From Charina bottae (Eukaryota; Chordata; Lepidosauria; Squamata; Charinaidae), in contig JALMGJ010000005.1 in NCBI GenBank assembly GCA_023362775.1, positions 38,745,463 to 38,809,462 on the forward strand: a stretch of DNA of 64,000 nucleotides. The letters are read 5' to 3'. A program made the translations under genes and the position numbers. Below are positions 1-24,971 of the stretch, in pieces. The notes beneath the pieces were generated by a model. That model made no database searches, was not told where the DNA came from, and saw only the letters and a list, made by a program, of their open reading frames with translations. Each line of letters opens with the position of its first letter. Positions within the stretch are counted from its first letter, which is position 1.

Positions 1-100
1 TACACTTCCTTTAATACTTATTGTTTTATAAGTATTGGTGACATTTTAAGTGGTAATTATGAGAGATTTAATCTTACTTAACTGTATTTCCCATTATCAG

Positions 101-12253
<12,153 letters not shown>

Positions 12254-14111
12254 CTGCTGTTTTTGGAGCCTGTTTCTACCATTCCCCCTGATCTCTGCAC
12301 AGTTGAATGCTGACAGCACATGTATGCTCAGAATATTGTCCCTGTGGAACAGCCAAATAGTATCGGTGTTCAGAGCTCATATCCAGCTTTTCATGGTGCT
12401 ACTGTTCTGATGTGGCATAGAGTGCAATCTACTCAAGTCACACCTTGCATTCAAAGTTGGTATTACTTGGCTTCCTCAATCCCAGTGTTCGTACCCTTAC
12501 TCAAACTTGGATACTCTTGATGCAAAGCATCCCCCTCTGATTCCCTTCAGCCAAGATCGGTAAACCAGCCTGTGGATCCACAACTTTTGAGGGAAGAGTT
12601 AAGTCACTGAAGTCAGCGTTTAGGACTTTTATGATCTGAGAATTGTGACAGATATTAAGAGTCATGAAAACACTTGTTTTTCAAGCATGCACAATGATAA
12701 AATTAGGTATTGAGAAGGAAAAAAGGGCATTTGTAAGTCTACTGTTTAGGAAAACTTTAAAAAATTAATTCACTGATTATATTATACAGTTAATACATAG
12801 CCTTTGTAATTAACTACCATAGGACTTAAATTAGAAAGAGATTCTTTTATCATGCATTTTCCTGGCAGTCTTTCTTGGTGCCAGAAATGCATATAACTAC
12901 CTGTCTAAATCTGCCTTATTCTTTTCTGGTTCTGCTGTGTAATACTCATGGATGCTAATATTTTTGCTTAAAACATCAGTTCTTGGAGAAACATGGAACA
13001 GTGTTCCAAGACAGCAGAATATCTTGATTCTTAATAGTATTGTTGTTCAGTGCATATTCGCCAGAAAGTTAATTCTCCAGGTTTTTTTAAATACTTGCTA
13101 TGATTCTAATGAAAACATGTCACAATCAAGTAGAAAATAGCACTTTATCATTGGTGATAAACGTATGGCAATCTCTTCCATTTCCTGGTGAACACCTCAG
13201 GGAGTAAAACAACATATTTTGGGGGGGGGGGGGAATGTAGTAAAAGGGATGAATTCTAAAATTTAACCGTGGAAGAATTGTAGCGCTTGCTATGTATTTC
13301 TCTTAGAAATCATGTGAAATCAGGGATGCTTGACTAAATTGATCTTATCCTGAAGAGAGTAACTTTCTTCTACTCTTTTGAAGCAGCCTGGCATATTTTT
13401 TTTCTTTTTAATCTCTGCTGAAGTTGGGAGTCATCACTCTTTAAAGATCTGCATTTGCAAAAACTTCTGTCATAATCTGAGTTCTCATAAGAAATTAGCT
13501 TTTTAAACTTGCATTATGCTTTCAACACATCCCAGGGTATTAATTGGTAAGGATAATTTGCTATCTTGGCCCCTTTTTGTTGACTTAGATAATTAAATCA
13601 AATGCCTTTCTACAAAGTGAAAGTCCTGAATCCCAAATTTAATGAACAATACAGCTGCATGAGGCTAGCAAAATGTGTTATCAACCTATCTTACATGGTA
13701 TTTGGGGTGTCTAGTAAAGTATTGTTTATTTGAAACTTTTTTTTTCTTCTAAGGAAGGAAAGAAATCTTGTTAAAAAGTGCCATGATATACTTCAGCTTT
13801 CATCTTGGCAATGTAAAGCTTCTACTTTTATTCTATTTATTATTTTATAAAAAAGCATAAGGTATTCTGTTTTGAGGGCAAATATACACTGTTGGATTCC
13901 TCAAGCTAATGTTTTTTGGCACCTCACTGAAATGTTATCCACTAACATTTGTATTGGTCCATTAAATTTCAGAGGACATGTGTGGAATGTAAGTAAAAGA
14001 ATTTATCCCAGAAAGTGCCAATCTTTTGAAAATAAGATATTGTATTTTAATAATATGCAATGTGAAAAAAATTAAAATTTCAGTTGTGAGTAAAATCCCC
14101 TGTACTCACCA

Positions 14112-14422
14112 CTAACAACAACAACAAATTTTATTGATTAGTTGTTTGACCATATAAAAAAACTATAAAACAAATACAGAAAAAAAACAGTAGGACATAT
14201 TTATAATAAACTGTCACCCCTGCCGTCAGCCCCAATCTGTTCTAGGTAGTCTGTCCTCTTTGAAATAGCCTTTGATATAAAAATTGCAGTCTTGGTAGTG
14301 ATATGCAGGTTCGTTCCCTGCAAGAAGTAAGACAGTTTCTCCTGGGTATCCCAGTATTTTTTAGTTTTTAAATAAGGATCTAAATAAACGGACCTTTCTG
14401 CAGAATATAATTCGCAATCAAA
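14112..14422 (-). mobile_element. LINE 3'-end insertion with 15-bp target duplication
   Basis: The insertion is flanked by CCCCTGTACTCACCA at 14097-14111 and again at 14423-14437. The left edge is an (AAC)n run, that is, a (GTT)n 3' tail on the minus strand. The minus strand reads as a worn non-LTR C-terminal tail rich in Lys and aromatic residues. The family was not identified. Confidence 0.7.
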
Positions 14423-15509
14423 CCCCTGTACTCACCAAAAGTTGTTCCAGAAAGTCCACAATGTTTAACAGCAAGATTTTAAGGACATAGCAAAGACTGC
14501 AGATGAAAGAATTTTCCCTGCCCCTAGTTCTGCTTATCAAAGGTATTCCATTGACAGGGAGGGTTAACTGGATACAATCTATTTGTTTTTGCTATAATCT
14601 AGTTACTTTTTTGCTCCTGAAATACCACTTTTGAGTTCATTACAGATGTCTGGCAACTACAGCAGTGTGCAGCACGCTGGTTACTTCAGAAATAAATCCT
14701 CTTCCCTATGTGTGCATAGGATTGCAGCCAGTATTGTTTATTATGTTTAAGTCTAGTGAAATTATTCACACTTTTGGTCAATGGTTGCTAGAGAAGTACA
14801 AATCCCACTAGATTTTACATCTCTGATAGGAACTAAAAAGGCACTCACTGCTGGTTGTCCCTTGAAAACCTATAACACCTATATTATTTTAAAATTATTT
14901 CTGAGTATTATTTAAAAGTGAATATAGTATGACTGGTAAATTAAAGACTGTTTACACAAAACTCATATCTTAACAGATATTTGTGATGTAAAAAGAAGAA
15001 AGTTGTTTTTATAAGTCATTTGATGTGTGTGTTGTTAACCGTGATAACTTCTTCAGGGGAATTATAATTATTCCAGTGATCAGACAAAAGCATAGGGAAA
15101 CCTTTAAGTCCTGTACAGTCTTGGGAAGAAGGTATTGTGCCTTAAGAATATAACATGCTATTTATTATTTAATTTATACTGTCACTACCGTGAAAGCATC
15201 TCTTGTATGTACATATTTTGCAGTTGATTGTTGTAAATATAATGTTCTTGTATATAAAGACCATCTGTTTTTGTTCTTGCTGTAAAGAATTGATTTGTTG
15301 TTACAGTCATCAGAGAAACAGTATTTAATGTGCCTTGCCAGTAGTGAAAGAAATGCAAATGTATTAAGAGAAACCGACCTTACAGTGATACAAGGATCCT
15401 GGTAGTACAACTATAATTGAATATAATGTATAATATTGTATAATGCCCAGCGATTTATGGGCAGGGACAGAACCTGGAAAGAGAGAAACCGTAGTTCTAG
15501 TCTTTAATA

Positions 15510-15836
15510 GGTAAAGGTTCCCCCCGCACATTTGAGCAGTCGTGTCCGACTCTAGGGGCCGGTGCTCATCTCTGTCTGTTAGCCGAAGAGCCACCGTTGT
15601 CCGAAGACGCTTCCACGGTCATGTGGCCGGCATGATGCACGCGGAACGCTGTTACCTTCCCACCGAAGTGGTACCTATTTATCTACTTGCATTTGCATGC
15701 TTTCGAATTGCTAGGTTGGCAAGAGCTGGGGCGAGTGCCGGAGCTCACTCTGTCACGCGGGGCTAGGGATTCGAACCTCCGAACTTGCGATCTTCTGATC
15801 GACAAGCCTGGCATCTTACCTGCTGAGCCACCACGC
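15510..15836 (-). mobile_element. Sauria-like tRNA-SINE, full length
   Basis: On the minus strand the A-box is TGGCTCAGCAGG and the B-box is GGTTCGAATCC, followed by the conserved body and a tail with AGTCGGACACGACTGC. The target duplication CTAGTCTTTAATA (15497-15509) recurs with one change at 15837-15849. Confidence 0.88.
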
Positions 15837-16439
15837 CTAGTCCTTAATACATTGTATTTAATGACATATGCATAACTATAAGCAAAGAACTTGGAAGCAT
15901 TTCATTAGATGTGTATCTATTTTCCATCTAAGAAGTTGAGGGCATGTTTATCCTTAAAATGCCACATAAAATAGATTAGCTTAAGGTTGGTAAATGTAAT
16001 TTTGTAATTTGCTTTATTACTGAGAATAAAGACTGCACAAAGTATTTTAAAAATAGAACAAAAAACTAAAACAAACAGAAAAGTGTATGTTTGGTCTTAA
16101 GGAGAATAGTAAAGATCCATATTCAATATTTGTATCCACAGTCAAGGGGTAGTTTATTAGAGAGAAAAAAGTTAATATATCCAATCTTGTTCATTGTTGT
16201 TCATAGCCAAGTTATGGTGAATTTCACTGTTAAAATGGGGATTTGAATTCAGATCAGTGGCATGATTTTCTGGGTCTGACAATTGCAGTTGCAGTTTTTC
16301 ACACATTTTCCTAGGCAGCAATTCTCAGTACTTCTTTTCCTATGGAGAAAGCGGTCTTTTACTTTTCTTTTTCAGATGCAACATCTCAAATTAGAAGAGG
16401 AAAAATATTTCAAGAAATCCTGAATTGGATACTTTAGAG

Positions 16440-17096
16440 CAGGGGTCCCCAACCTTAGCAACTTGAAGATGTGTGGACTTCAACTCCCAGAATTCCCCAG
16501 CCAGCCCGCGCACACGTTGCCGAGCTTTCCGGCGCTCAGCTGTTGCACGGGGAGAGTTTCCCCCCCCGGCCCCAGATCAGCTGTGCCGGGCAGCGTGCGC
16601 CTGCAGCGAGGGGAGGCTTTTCTCCTCCCTGCCGGAACCGAGGGCATTTTCGGGGTCCCCGGAGCCTGCCCTTTCGAAGGGGCAGCGGCAGCAGCGGTGC
16701 TGCCCCTTCAAAAGGGCAGGCTCCGGGGACCCTGAAAATGCCCTCGGTTCCGGCAGGGAGGAGAAAAGCCTCGCTGCACGTGCACACTGCGATTCCTGGC
16801 ACAGCTGTTCTGGGGCCGGGGTGGAAATTCTCCCCGTGGAACAGCTGAGCGCTGGAAAGCTCGGAAACGTGCGCACGCGCATGGGGAGGCTTTTCACCTC
16901 CCTGCCGGAACCGAGGGCATTTTCGGGGTTCCCAGAGCCTGCCCTTTTGAAGGAGTAGCCGCTGCTGCCGCAGCGGCAACCCAGAAGCACCGCCACCGGC
17001 ACTTACAGTTTTTGCGCCGTACTGGCCGCGGCGCTTCTGGGTTTTTGTGGGCCGGCGGTTGGTGTGTCGCCAATGGCAAAAGTTTGGAAAGCCCTG
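16440..17096. mobile_element. GC-rich fold-back DNA transposon, hAT-like ends
   Basis: The left end reads CAGGGGTCCCCAACC and is followed by the same ACTTCAACTCCCAGAATTCC block as the palindromic MITEs. The right end reads TTTGGAAAGCCCTG, like the hAT copies at 27764 and 49376. The interior is very GC- and CpG-rich, and about 16590-16710 is mirrored around 16700, with a further direct copy at about 16880-16965. The long open frames here (up to about 200 codons on either strand) follow from this symmetry and base composition and resemble no protein family. Confidence 0.7.
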
Positions 17097-18764
17097 GACT
17101 AGCACAATCACATTCTTGGTTTCATAATCTACCTGGAAGAAGAGGAGGAAATAGGCCAAAGTGCTGAGTTTATGATCATTAGGATTTGTTTCATTGATTC
17201 CAGTTCATATTCTTGAACTTCCTGAGACACTTAATGGGACATGGCTCCTGTGGCCTAGGGTATCTGTAACGTCATCTGCTTTCAGGATTCTAATATTTTC
17301 ACCAGGGTAAGCCAATGTGCTACACTTTAATGCTCATTTGAGTTTGTCCTTTATCATATAGTGGCTGACACACATTGTTCACTGGTTAAGGATCAGTGAT
17401 ATATAATCTAGCAAGGGATCCTGGTCCCGCACATAACTAAGGCTTTCATTCCAGCCAGAAAAGACTTGAGTTTAAGGCATTGGGTTATAGATTCTTGATT
17501 GTGGAAAGAAAGCCTGGTGATTTCATTTCAGTGGATTGCATCAAATATTCCCCTTATTTCTGTGTTTAAAACAAAAAGGGTATTTCTGGAAAAATCCTGG
17601 TGGTGAATGTACATCTCATAAGCACTGAAAACTTTCAGACGTTGCAGGACTTACTCAGTGTTCAATTTCCTTGGAAGGCTATACTGGCCGTTTGGTTAGA
17701 TATGTATTCAGGGGATTTACAGCGTTGTCTACTGGATTCCTGTCCCAACAGACTGCTAGAAAAAGTAGTTTTATGCAGACAGCACAATCTGTTGTCTGCG
17801 CCTTCATTTAGTTCTAGCTTAGGCGGAATAAAAGCTAGGCTAGCTTACTCTCCTTGGCCTCTTGTCATAAAATCATGAATCATCATCTATTCAGATAATT
17901 TTAAGGACATTTGGGGCAAGACCTAGCCAAATGAGCTATTAAAATAGAATCACGGCTATCAACTGCCTTTTTGCCTCAGCATTTACAGTAAGAGTTGTAT
18001 TTACAGAAATATTTTGTTATTAAAGACATTAACTTACTGACTTGATGGCACATAATCAGTCAAGCACATCGATAGATTTTCTCCATGACGGCCTGTATCT
18101 AACCTGGTCCTTGACGTCTTCCAATGGTGCACCCATTACCACTGTATTAAACATTACCTGCAACAGTAATTTGTAATTACTGTAATTCTTTTCCCAAGTC
18201 TCATAATTTTCTCGTCCTGCTGGCTGTCATTTGTTTTTCATAACCACAGAACCATTGTTTTCCTATCTTTACATGACCTCAGGCTGGGATTATGAATTAA
18301 AATAATTGCATCACAGTAATAGATGGCAACATCACAATGGTAAACACCAAATCTGATTGGCTGGGTGGGCTGTCATTCAAAATAAGGCCATGGCTTTCTG
18401 AATTATTTGTGTAAATATTCCTACTCAGTCAGGGAGGGATGGAGTTCTTGAAAAGAATGTTTGAAAGGAAGGATGGACACCTTGGATATATTGCTTAGGA
18501 GGCAGTGATAGCAATAGTAGTGGTGATAACAGAAATACCAGACAAGTACTGGATGGAAAAAGAGGCAGAAGAGACTCGGAGAACTTGGCGTCATAGGTAT
18601 ATTACTGATACCAGCAACCCACCACTAATTGGAAACCATGAATAGAAAAAAGGAATACCCTGGAACCACTAAAAAGCCTTTAACAGTAATCAAATGCCAT
18701 GGCAAATCTGTCCCACTGGAAATATTGAGTAAGCGATCTTGACAACTGGGAGATATGGGTCAGA
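17097..18764. other. Intergenic, no recognisable gene
   Basis: The sequence is AT-rich with short open frames that show no domain or motif. I could not assign a repeat family. Confidence 0.45.
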
Positions 18765-19202
18765 CAGATGTGGCAAAGTATTTTGATAAGAATTTTATTA
18801 AGTTTAAGCAAAGATAAAAACTACAAAAAGAAACTACAGAAAAAAAACAAAAAGTGAAAAAAAAAATTAAATTACAAGATGACTTCCGACTTTCAACAGC
18901 AAGAATATACAGCAAATTCCATAATTAATCCCTTACTCTATATCTAACCAAAATCACGTTATTTCTATAAATCAATCCATTAACACATTATAAAACTATA
19001 AAAGCAATTGCTCTTTCCCCTTAAATAAAGAAATAAACAGATATATAAACCTCCAAATCCACTTCCCTCCCAAAAACAAAACTCATTCTTTAATATTTCC
19101 TTCCTACCACTATTCTATATTTTTCTAACCACTATATTAAAAAAATCAAATTATATTTAAATTTTGTACTTAACAGTATTATTATACTTGATAATGAATA
19201 TT
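18765..19202 (-). mobile_element. L1-type LINE 3' end, first part
   Basis: On the plus strand this is an A-rich, low-complexity stretch with GACTTCCGACTTTC, the same phrase as in the L1 copy at 54587-55233, whose coding end is clear. I infer an L1 3' UTR in minus orientation. It is interrupted by the CR1 at 19203 and seems to resume after 21190. Confidence 0.5.
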
Positions 19203-21190
19203 TCTCCGCCCTTATTGCATCCGCAGAATGCCGTCCGACGGCCCTGTTCAAGATTACTAAATCTCTCTTGGGCCGGGTTCAATCAGTGACCCACTTACAG
19301 GGCCGTTCGGAAGAGTTTTCAGATCATCTGCAGGATAAAATCGCTCGGATTCATTCTAAGTTGGACTCTAAGCATGGGGCACAGTCTGGGGAGATGCCAG
19401 GGGAGTGTATTTGCCCTATTATCTGGGATGGTTTGATCCTGTTGGACCTGAGGAAGTGGACAGGATCCTCCGAACTGTAAATGCCACATGCCATTTAGAT
19501 CCGTGCCCTTCCTGGCTGGTAAAATCGGCCAGGGAGGTGACGTGAGGCTGGGTCCAGGGGATGATTAATACATCTCTGGGCGAGGGAGTGTTCCCGGCGG
19601 CCTTTAAGGAGGCGTTGGTGCACCCCCTCCTCAAGAAGTCATCCCTGGACCCTACCGTACTGGACAATTTTCGTCCTGTCTCCCACCTTCCCTTTTTGGG
19701 AAAGGTGGTTGAGAAAGTGGTGGCACTGCAGCTTCAGAGGATCCTGGAGGAAGCAGATTATCTAGACCCCTTTCAGTCAGGTTTCAGGCCGGGATATGGG
19801 ACGGAGACTGCATTGGTCGCGCTTACGGATGATCTCTGGCAAGGGCGGGATGGAGGGAGTGCATCCATCCTTGCTCTCTTAGATATCTCGGCGGCTTTTG
19901 ATACCATCGACCATGGTACCCTGGGACGGCTCAGGGAGTTGGGGGTGGGCGGGGTAGTTTTACGCTGGTTCACCTCCTTCCTCCAGGGCCGTTCCCAATC
20001 GGTGGTGATAGGAGAGGAGAGATCTGACCCACGACCCCTCTTATGTGGGGTGACGCAGGGTTCGGTGCTTTCCCCTCTCCTGTTTAACATCTATATGAAG
20101 CCGCTGGGTGAGATCATCCGTCACCACGGGATGAGGTATCATCAATATGCGGATGATACTCAACTGTATATCACCATCCCGGGTGAAGTAAGTGATGCAG
20201 TCGATGCCCTTTCTCAGTGCCTGGGGGCTGTGGGGGTCTGGATGGGGAACAACAGGCTTCAGCTGAACCCTGGTAAGACGGAGTGGCTGTGGATTGATGG
20301 CCTCTCGGGTTCCAGGAAGTTGTCATCTTTGGTCCTGGATGGGGTAGCACTGCCCCATTCAGAGTCGGTGCGGAACTTGGGGGTCCTCCTGGACTCAAGT
20401 CTCCTGCTTGAAGAGCAGGTGGCAGCCGTGGCCAGGAGGGCCTTTGCACAACTTCGGGTTGTGCGCCCGTTGCGCCCATTCCTGGATCGAGATGCCCTCC
20501 GAACAGTCACTCATGCCCTTGTCATCTCCCATATAGACTACTGCAATGCGCTCTACATGGGGCTACCCTTGAAGTATCCGGAAGCTTCAGCTGGTCCAGA
20601 ATGCGGCCGCGCGGACAGTTATGGGTGCTGTAAGATCGGCCCATGTAACACCTCTGCTGCGCGAGCTGCATTGGGTACCAGTTTGCTTCCGGGTCCAATT
20701 CAAGGTGTTGGTTATCACCTTTAAAGCCCTACATGGCATGGGACCAGGTTACCTGAGGGACCGTCTCATCCCCGGAACATCGACCCGCCCCACTCGGTCA
20801 TGCAGGGAGGGCATGCTAAGGATCCCATCGGCTAAAGAGTTCCATCTAGCGGGATCCAGGAGGCGTGCCTTCTCTGCAGTAGCACCCGCCCTTTGGAATA
20901 TCTTGCCCCTGGAGCTGAGGCGAGTTTCTTCACTCCCGACCATCCAGAAAGACCTGAAGACCTGGTTCTGCCGCCTGGCTTGGGACGGGAATGCCAATAG
21001 TTCCTCTTGGGAGTGGCTGGCGCCATGAAACCCGCCTTATTATTAACATCTTTTTGTTTGGATTTTATATGTAAATTATTGTGGCTGTAATTTTATATTT
21101 TTATCTTTTCTTATTATTGTGAACCGCCCAGAGTCCCCAGGTGTGGAGGAGATGGGCGGTGATACAAATTTAAATAATAAATAAATAAAT
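19203..21190 (+). mobile_element. CR1/L3 LINE, 5'-truncated
   Basis: The open frame from 19561 to 20724 is a CR1 reverse transcriptase: VLDNFRPVSHLPFLGKVVEK, then DISAAFDTIDH, GVTQGSVLSPLLFNIY and the catalytic YADDTQLYI. A frameshift near 20,600-20,700 moves the thumb/C-terminal part to the frame 20621-21028 (ALHGMGPGYLRDRL, ending near SSWEWL). The 3' end has the CR1 signature GAACCGCCCAGAGTCCCCAG and an (AAATA)n tail. The endonuclease half is missing. The element sits inside an L1-like 3' UTR. Confidence 0.9.
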
Positions 21191-21826
21191 AATAATAATG
21201 CTTAATAGTAATAATAATGCTGTAATAGTCTTAACCCTATTAAATCTATAATCAAGCTCTATTATGTCTTATAAATCAAACAAACTGTAAAAACAATAGA
21301 ATACATCTTAATCCATTTTAATAAAATCCATCTTAATCCAAATCATTAAAGAGAATAAAATCATATAAGCCTTAATATCAATCCACATACACATTCTTAC
21401 TTTTATGCTTAGTACTACTATAATAATCTTATCCCTATTAAACCTTAAAAAATCAAACCAACTTTAAATCATCATAGAAAATAGGATCATAACATTTGTT
21501 TATCTCCACATTATGCACAATATCAATCCACATACATATTCTTACTTTTATACTTAATAGTATTATATCAATCTTATCCCCATTAAACCTTAGAAAATCA
21601 AACAGACCTTAAATCATTATAAAAAATAAGATCATACAACCTTGAAATCAGTCCACATACTTATTCTTAATTTGTTAACCAACCTCAAAATAAACTAAAA
21701 CATTTATTTGTCTCCATATTATGCACCAGACATTTTTTATAAAAGAATCAAAAAAACCAATTGCCCCTCCTAAAAAGTCAACATAAGATTTCCCACATAG
21801 CCAAAACACCATCTCCTTCTCATTTT
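21191..21826 (-). mobile_element. L1-like 3' UTR, continued
   Basis: This AT-rich sequence has recurring phrases such as TCAATCCACATACACATTC and CTTAATAGTA, resembling the stretch before the CR1 at 19203. I infer the same older element, split by the insertion. Confidence 0.4.
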
Positions 21827-22560
21827 GTTGTTCAGTCGTTTAGTCGTGTCCGACTCTTCGTGACCTCATGGACCATAGCACGCCAGGCCTTCCTGTCCTC
21901 CACTGTCTCTCGGAGTTTACTCAAATTCATGTTCGTTACATCGGTGATGCTATCTAACCATCTCATCCTCTGCCGTCCCCTTCTCCTTTTGCCTTCAGTC
22001 TTTCCCAGCATCAGGGTCTTTTCCAGTGAGTCCTCTCTTCTCATTAGGTGGCCAAAGTATTTGAGCTTCAGCTTCAGCATCTGTCCTTCCAATGAGCAGT
22101 CAGGGTTGATTTCCTTTAGGATTGACTGGTTTGACCTCCTTGCAGTCCAAGGGACTCTCAAGAGTCTTCTCCAGCACCACAGTTCGAAAGCATCAATTCT
22201 TTGGCGCTCAGCCTTCCTTATGGTCCAATTCTCACAGCCATACATTACTACTGGAAAAACCATAGCTTTAACTATACGGACCTTTGTCGGCAAGGTGATG
22301 TCTCTGCTTTTTAATATGCTGTCTAGGTTTGCCATAGCTTTCCTCCCAAGGAGCAAGCGTCTTTTAATTTCATGGCTGCAGTCACCGTCTGCGGTGATCT
22401 TGGAGCCCAAGATGAGTTTCAAGCCAGCTTTTGCACTCTCCTCTTTCACCCTCATCAAGAGGCTCTTTAGTTCCTCTTCACTTTCTCCCATTAGGGTGGT
22501 ATCGTCTGCATATCTGAGGTTGTTCTTCTCATATCCTTCTCATATCCTTCTCATATCCTT
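21827..22560 (-). mobile_element. RTE/BovB LINE 3' fragment
   Basis: The minus-strand open frame 22491-21832 reads the BovB C terminus: [61 protein letters not shown] and [18 protein letters not shown]. The end is the BovB signature, on the plus strand TTGTTCAGTCGTTTAGTCGT. It begins at about 22545, near a TCTCATATCCT triplicate, so it is strongly 5'-truncated. It closely matches the copy at 58721. Confidence 0.9.
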
Positions 22561-22910
22561 CTCATAACATAAGTTAAAGTAAACAGACCATTTTTTCCCC
22601 CTGCAAATCAAGTTGTAACTCTTTCATAACCAATATGTATTCATCAGCTGGCAGTTCATGGTCTGGATTCTCAGAATCGGGAAGAATATCTCCCCCTTGA
22701 TAAGTCTCTTCTTCTCCCTTCTTTTCCCTTCATAAAATTCTCAGCCAGTTGATACATTTCAGAAATAATATCCCAAACATCTTGCAAGAGAACTTGAGCA
22801 GTTTTATGGCAAATTTCTTCAAAGTCAGCACAGAGCAAAGAGAATGCTTTCTTGAAGTCTTTCTTAAGGTCATCTATAATTCAAACAACAAAATCTAACG
22901 TCCTATATGC

Positions 22911-24331
22911 AAACCTCTGAGTCCATGTGAAATCGTTAGGGTGCAGGTTGAGTCGGAGGAGGACAACCAAGGGACTCAGAGCCTCAAGCCAAACCGCGCC
23001 TCGCTGCTGCCTCCGAGCCCTGCCAGGATTCTGCGCATGTCGTAGTGCCTGCCTTGTGCCTTGCTGCCTCCAAACCTGCTGTGATTCCGCGAAGGTCCTA
23101 GTGCCTGCCTGTGCCCTGCTGTAAGAGGGGAGCTCTGTCCAAACCTTGCCCTGCTGCGAAGGGGAACTCTGTCCAAGCCTTGCCCTGCTACAAAGGGGTA
23201 CTAAGTCAAGCCTTGCCCTGATGTCAAGAGGGAACTCTGGTGTTCCATAGTGCCACTGCCAGGTGGCCTGTTACCAAGTTTTACCTTACCTTATTGTTAA
23301 TTCTTACACATATTTACATATTGTTACTCATAAATGAAACAAGAGTGGAGTTTATCCAAAGTTGCAGCAGGAGTTCCTAAGGGTACATAAAAATGCCCCT
23401 GTGGCCCATATTATTTATGTTTTTGTGCTGCTAAATTCCCTTCTTATCCCAATGGACTACAGCACTGGGGCAGTGAACTCCTGGAGCCAGGTTGCAGTCA
23501 TGCTCTTTTAAGGTAGGCTAATGGAGTGAGATGATGCTCAATATAGGCTTTATGAAAGCTCTTTTACATTGTACTCCCTGGTTTGAACCACAGCATGTCC
23601 ACCCCATAGAAGGCAGCTTGTGCACTGTACCAGACCCACCAAATCATTCCACAAGGCCTCTTACCAACTCCTGGACTGTTACTGTCCTTACACTTGTACT
23701 TACTGTTTCAGAGCCTGAGCACAGCCCACACGTTGCCTGAAGATTCAACACATGTCCACTCTGCAACAGCATTAAGTGAACCAAGCTGAGTGACAATGAC
23801 TGAACAGCAGGACAAGTAACAGACCATGAACTCATGGCATACAAGGAAGGCTACCTCTACTCCACAAGGTCTTTAATAATGGTCAGCCTTCCTCAACCTG
23901 GTATCTTCAAATGTGATGGATCACAACTCCCATCACTCCAGCCAAGATAGCCAAATTATCTTAAGACAATGAGAGTTGTAGTCCCGACCCCATCCAGCCC
24001 TTCCAGAGGGTGCCAGTTTGAGAGAGAGTGTTGTACACCCCTGCCTAAAAGTAATTCAAGCAGCCTCAGGTCCAATTAGGAAATTCCAATTAGGAGAGAG
24101 GTTATAGTATATTAGAAACCAACTGATTTTCATACAGATTCTATAAATGAAAGGTTTTCATGAGATACATTGTGTCCGCATACATTTCACTACTACAATT
24201 TATGTATGTGTCCGTATCTCTTATAAGGGGTTAGTTTAACCTCCGGTTTGCTAGTAAAAATGAATTACTGTGTCGTGAAATGATGCCTGTCTAAAAGTGT
24301 GTCACCAACATGAAAAGTTTGGAAAGCTCTG
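22911..24331 (-). mobile_element. hAT element, longer and truncated relative of the 27764 copy
   Basis: The end at 24331 is the reverse complement of CAGAGCTTTCCAAACTTTTC, and about 24145-24331 matches 27764-27955. The portion 22911-23165 matches 27955-28150, but the far terminal repeat is missing. Between the two lie roughly 980 bp not present in the short copy. Within 23105-23235 a unit of about 40 bp (GGGGAACTCTGTCCAAGCC and similar) recurs about four times. No transposase frame is visible. Confidence 0.65.
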
Positions 24332-24549
24332 TTCTAGGGCAACAGGAAAACCTGCCTGCCCCCCCCCCCAAAAAAAAAGAATCCACGCTGGCAGATCTGC
24401 CCGCTGAATCGCGAGCAGGGTGTTCAGTCAGCCATATTCTCACCGGAAGTCCCAGATGTGGCAAAGTATTTTGAAAGCAATAGAGTGCTAAGAGGAATGA
24501 GGACAAAACAATCTGTTAAGTGGCCTTTCCCAAACGAGTGCCTTCTAGA

Positions 24550-24627
24550 TCAGTGTTTCTCAACTTCAGCAACTTTAAAATGTGTGGGCTTCAACTCCCA
24601 GAATTCCATAGTCAGCCCCATGAAACA
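24550..24627 (+). mobile_element. Half of a palindromic hAT-like MITE
   Basis: This is one arm only: CAGTGTTTCTCAACTTC followed by GGCTTCAACTCCCAGAATTC. The mirror arm is absent. Confidence 0.6.
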
Positions 24628-24971
24628 GTCTTCATATTAAACAAATTGTACTCCTATAAGCAAACCACACCCATATTTTACCATTTCTCTAATGACACTA
24701 TGTACACCTGCAGCCTTAGCATTTGTTAACTTTTGAACAGCATTTACTACTTCCTTTTCATCCTTTTTTTTTCTTGGACACTACACATTACTCAGCAGCT
24801 CCATGGCAACATAAAGCCACAAAGAAGACTGAAGGGATGCAGGCATGATACGACCCTCTCATAGTCTCACCTGTCATCTTGGTCCCAAGCCTTGGGAGGT
24901 GGGTGGGGTAAGGAAGAGCCTGACTAGTTCCACTGACTTGCATTGATAACTTGCTGGAATAGATGGGGTAG

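Larger units (their letters stand above)
12254..16439 (+). other. DGK 3' UTR and downstream non-coding DNA
   Basis: There is no coding exon after the stop at 12253. Canonical AATAAA signals are seen at 14691-14696 and 16024-16029, and an ATTAAA near 14070. The sequence alone does not say which one ends the transcript. The stretch also holds a LINE-like insertion at 14112-14422 and a SINE at 15510-15836; otherwise I see only AT-rich unique sequence. Confidence 0.5.

Noticed and set aside
15740..15836. A functional tRNA gene (A- and B-boxes present on the minus strand)
   Set aside because: It is the head of a SINE with matching copies at 7850 and a target duplication, so it is a tRNA-derived repeat.
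16473..17159. Long open frames (up to 207 codons) on both strands in the GC-rich block
   Set aside because: They follow from the mirrored GC-rich repeat structure, have mirror-image counterparts on the other strand, and match no protein family.
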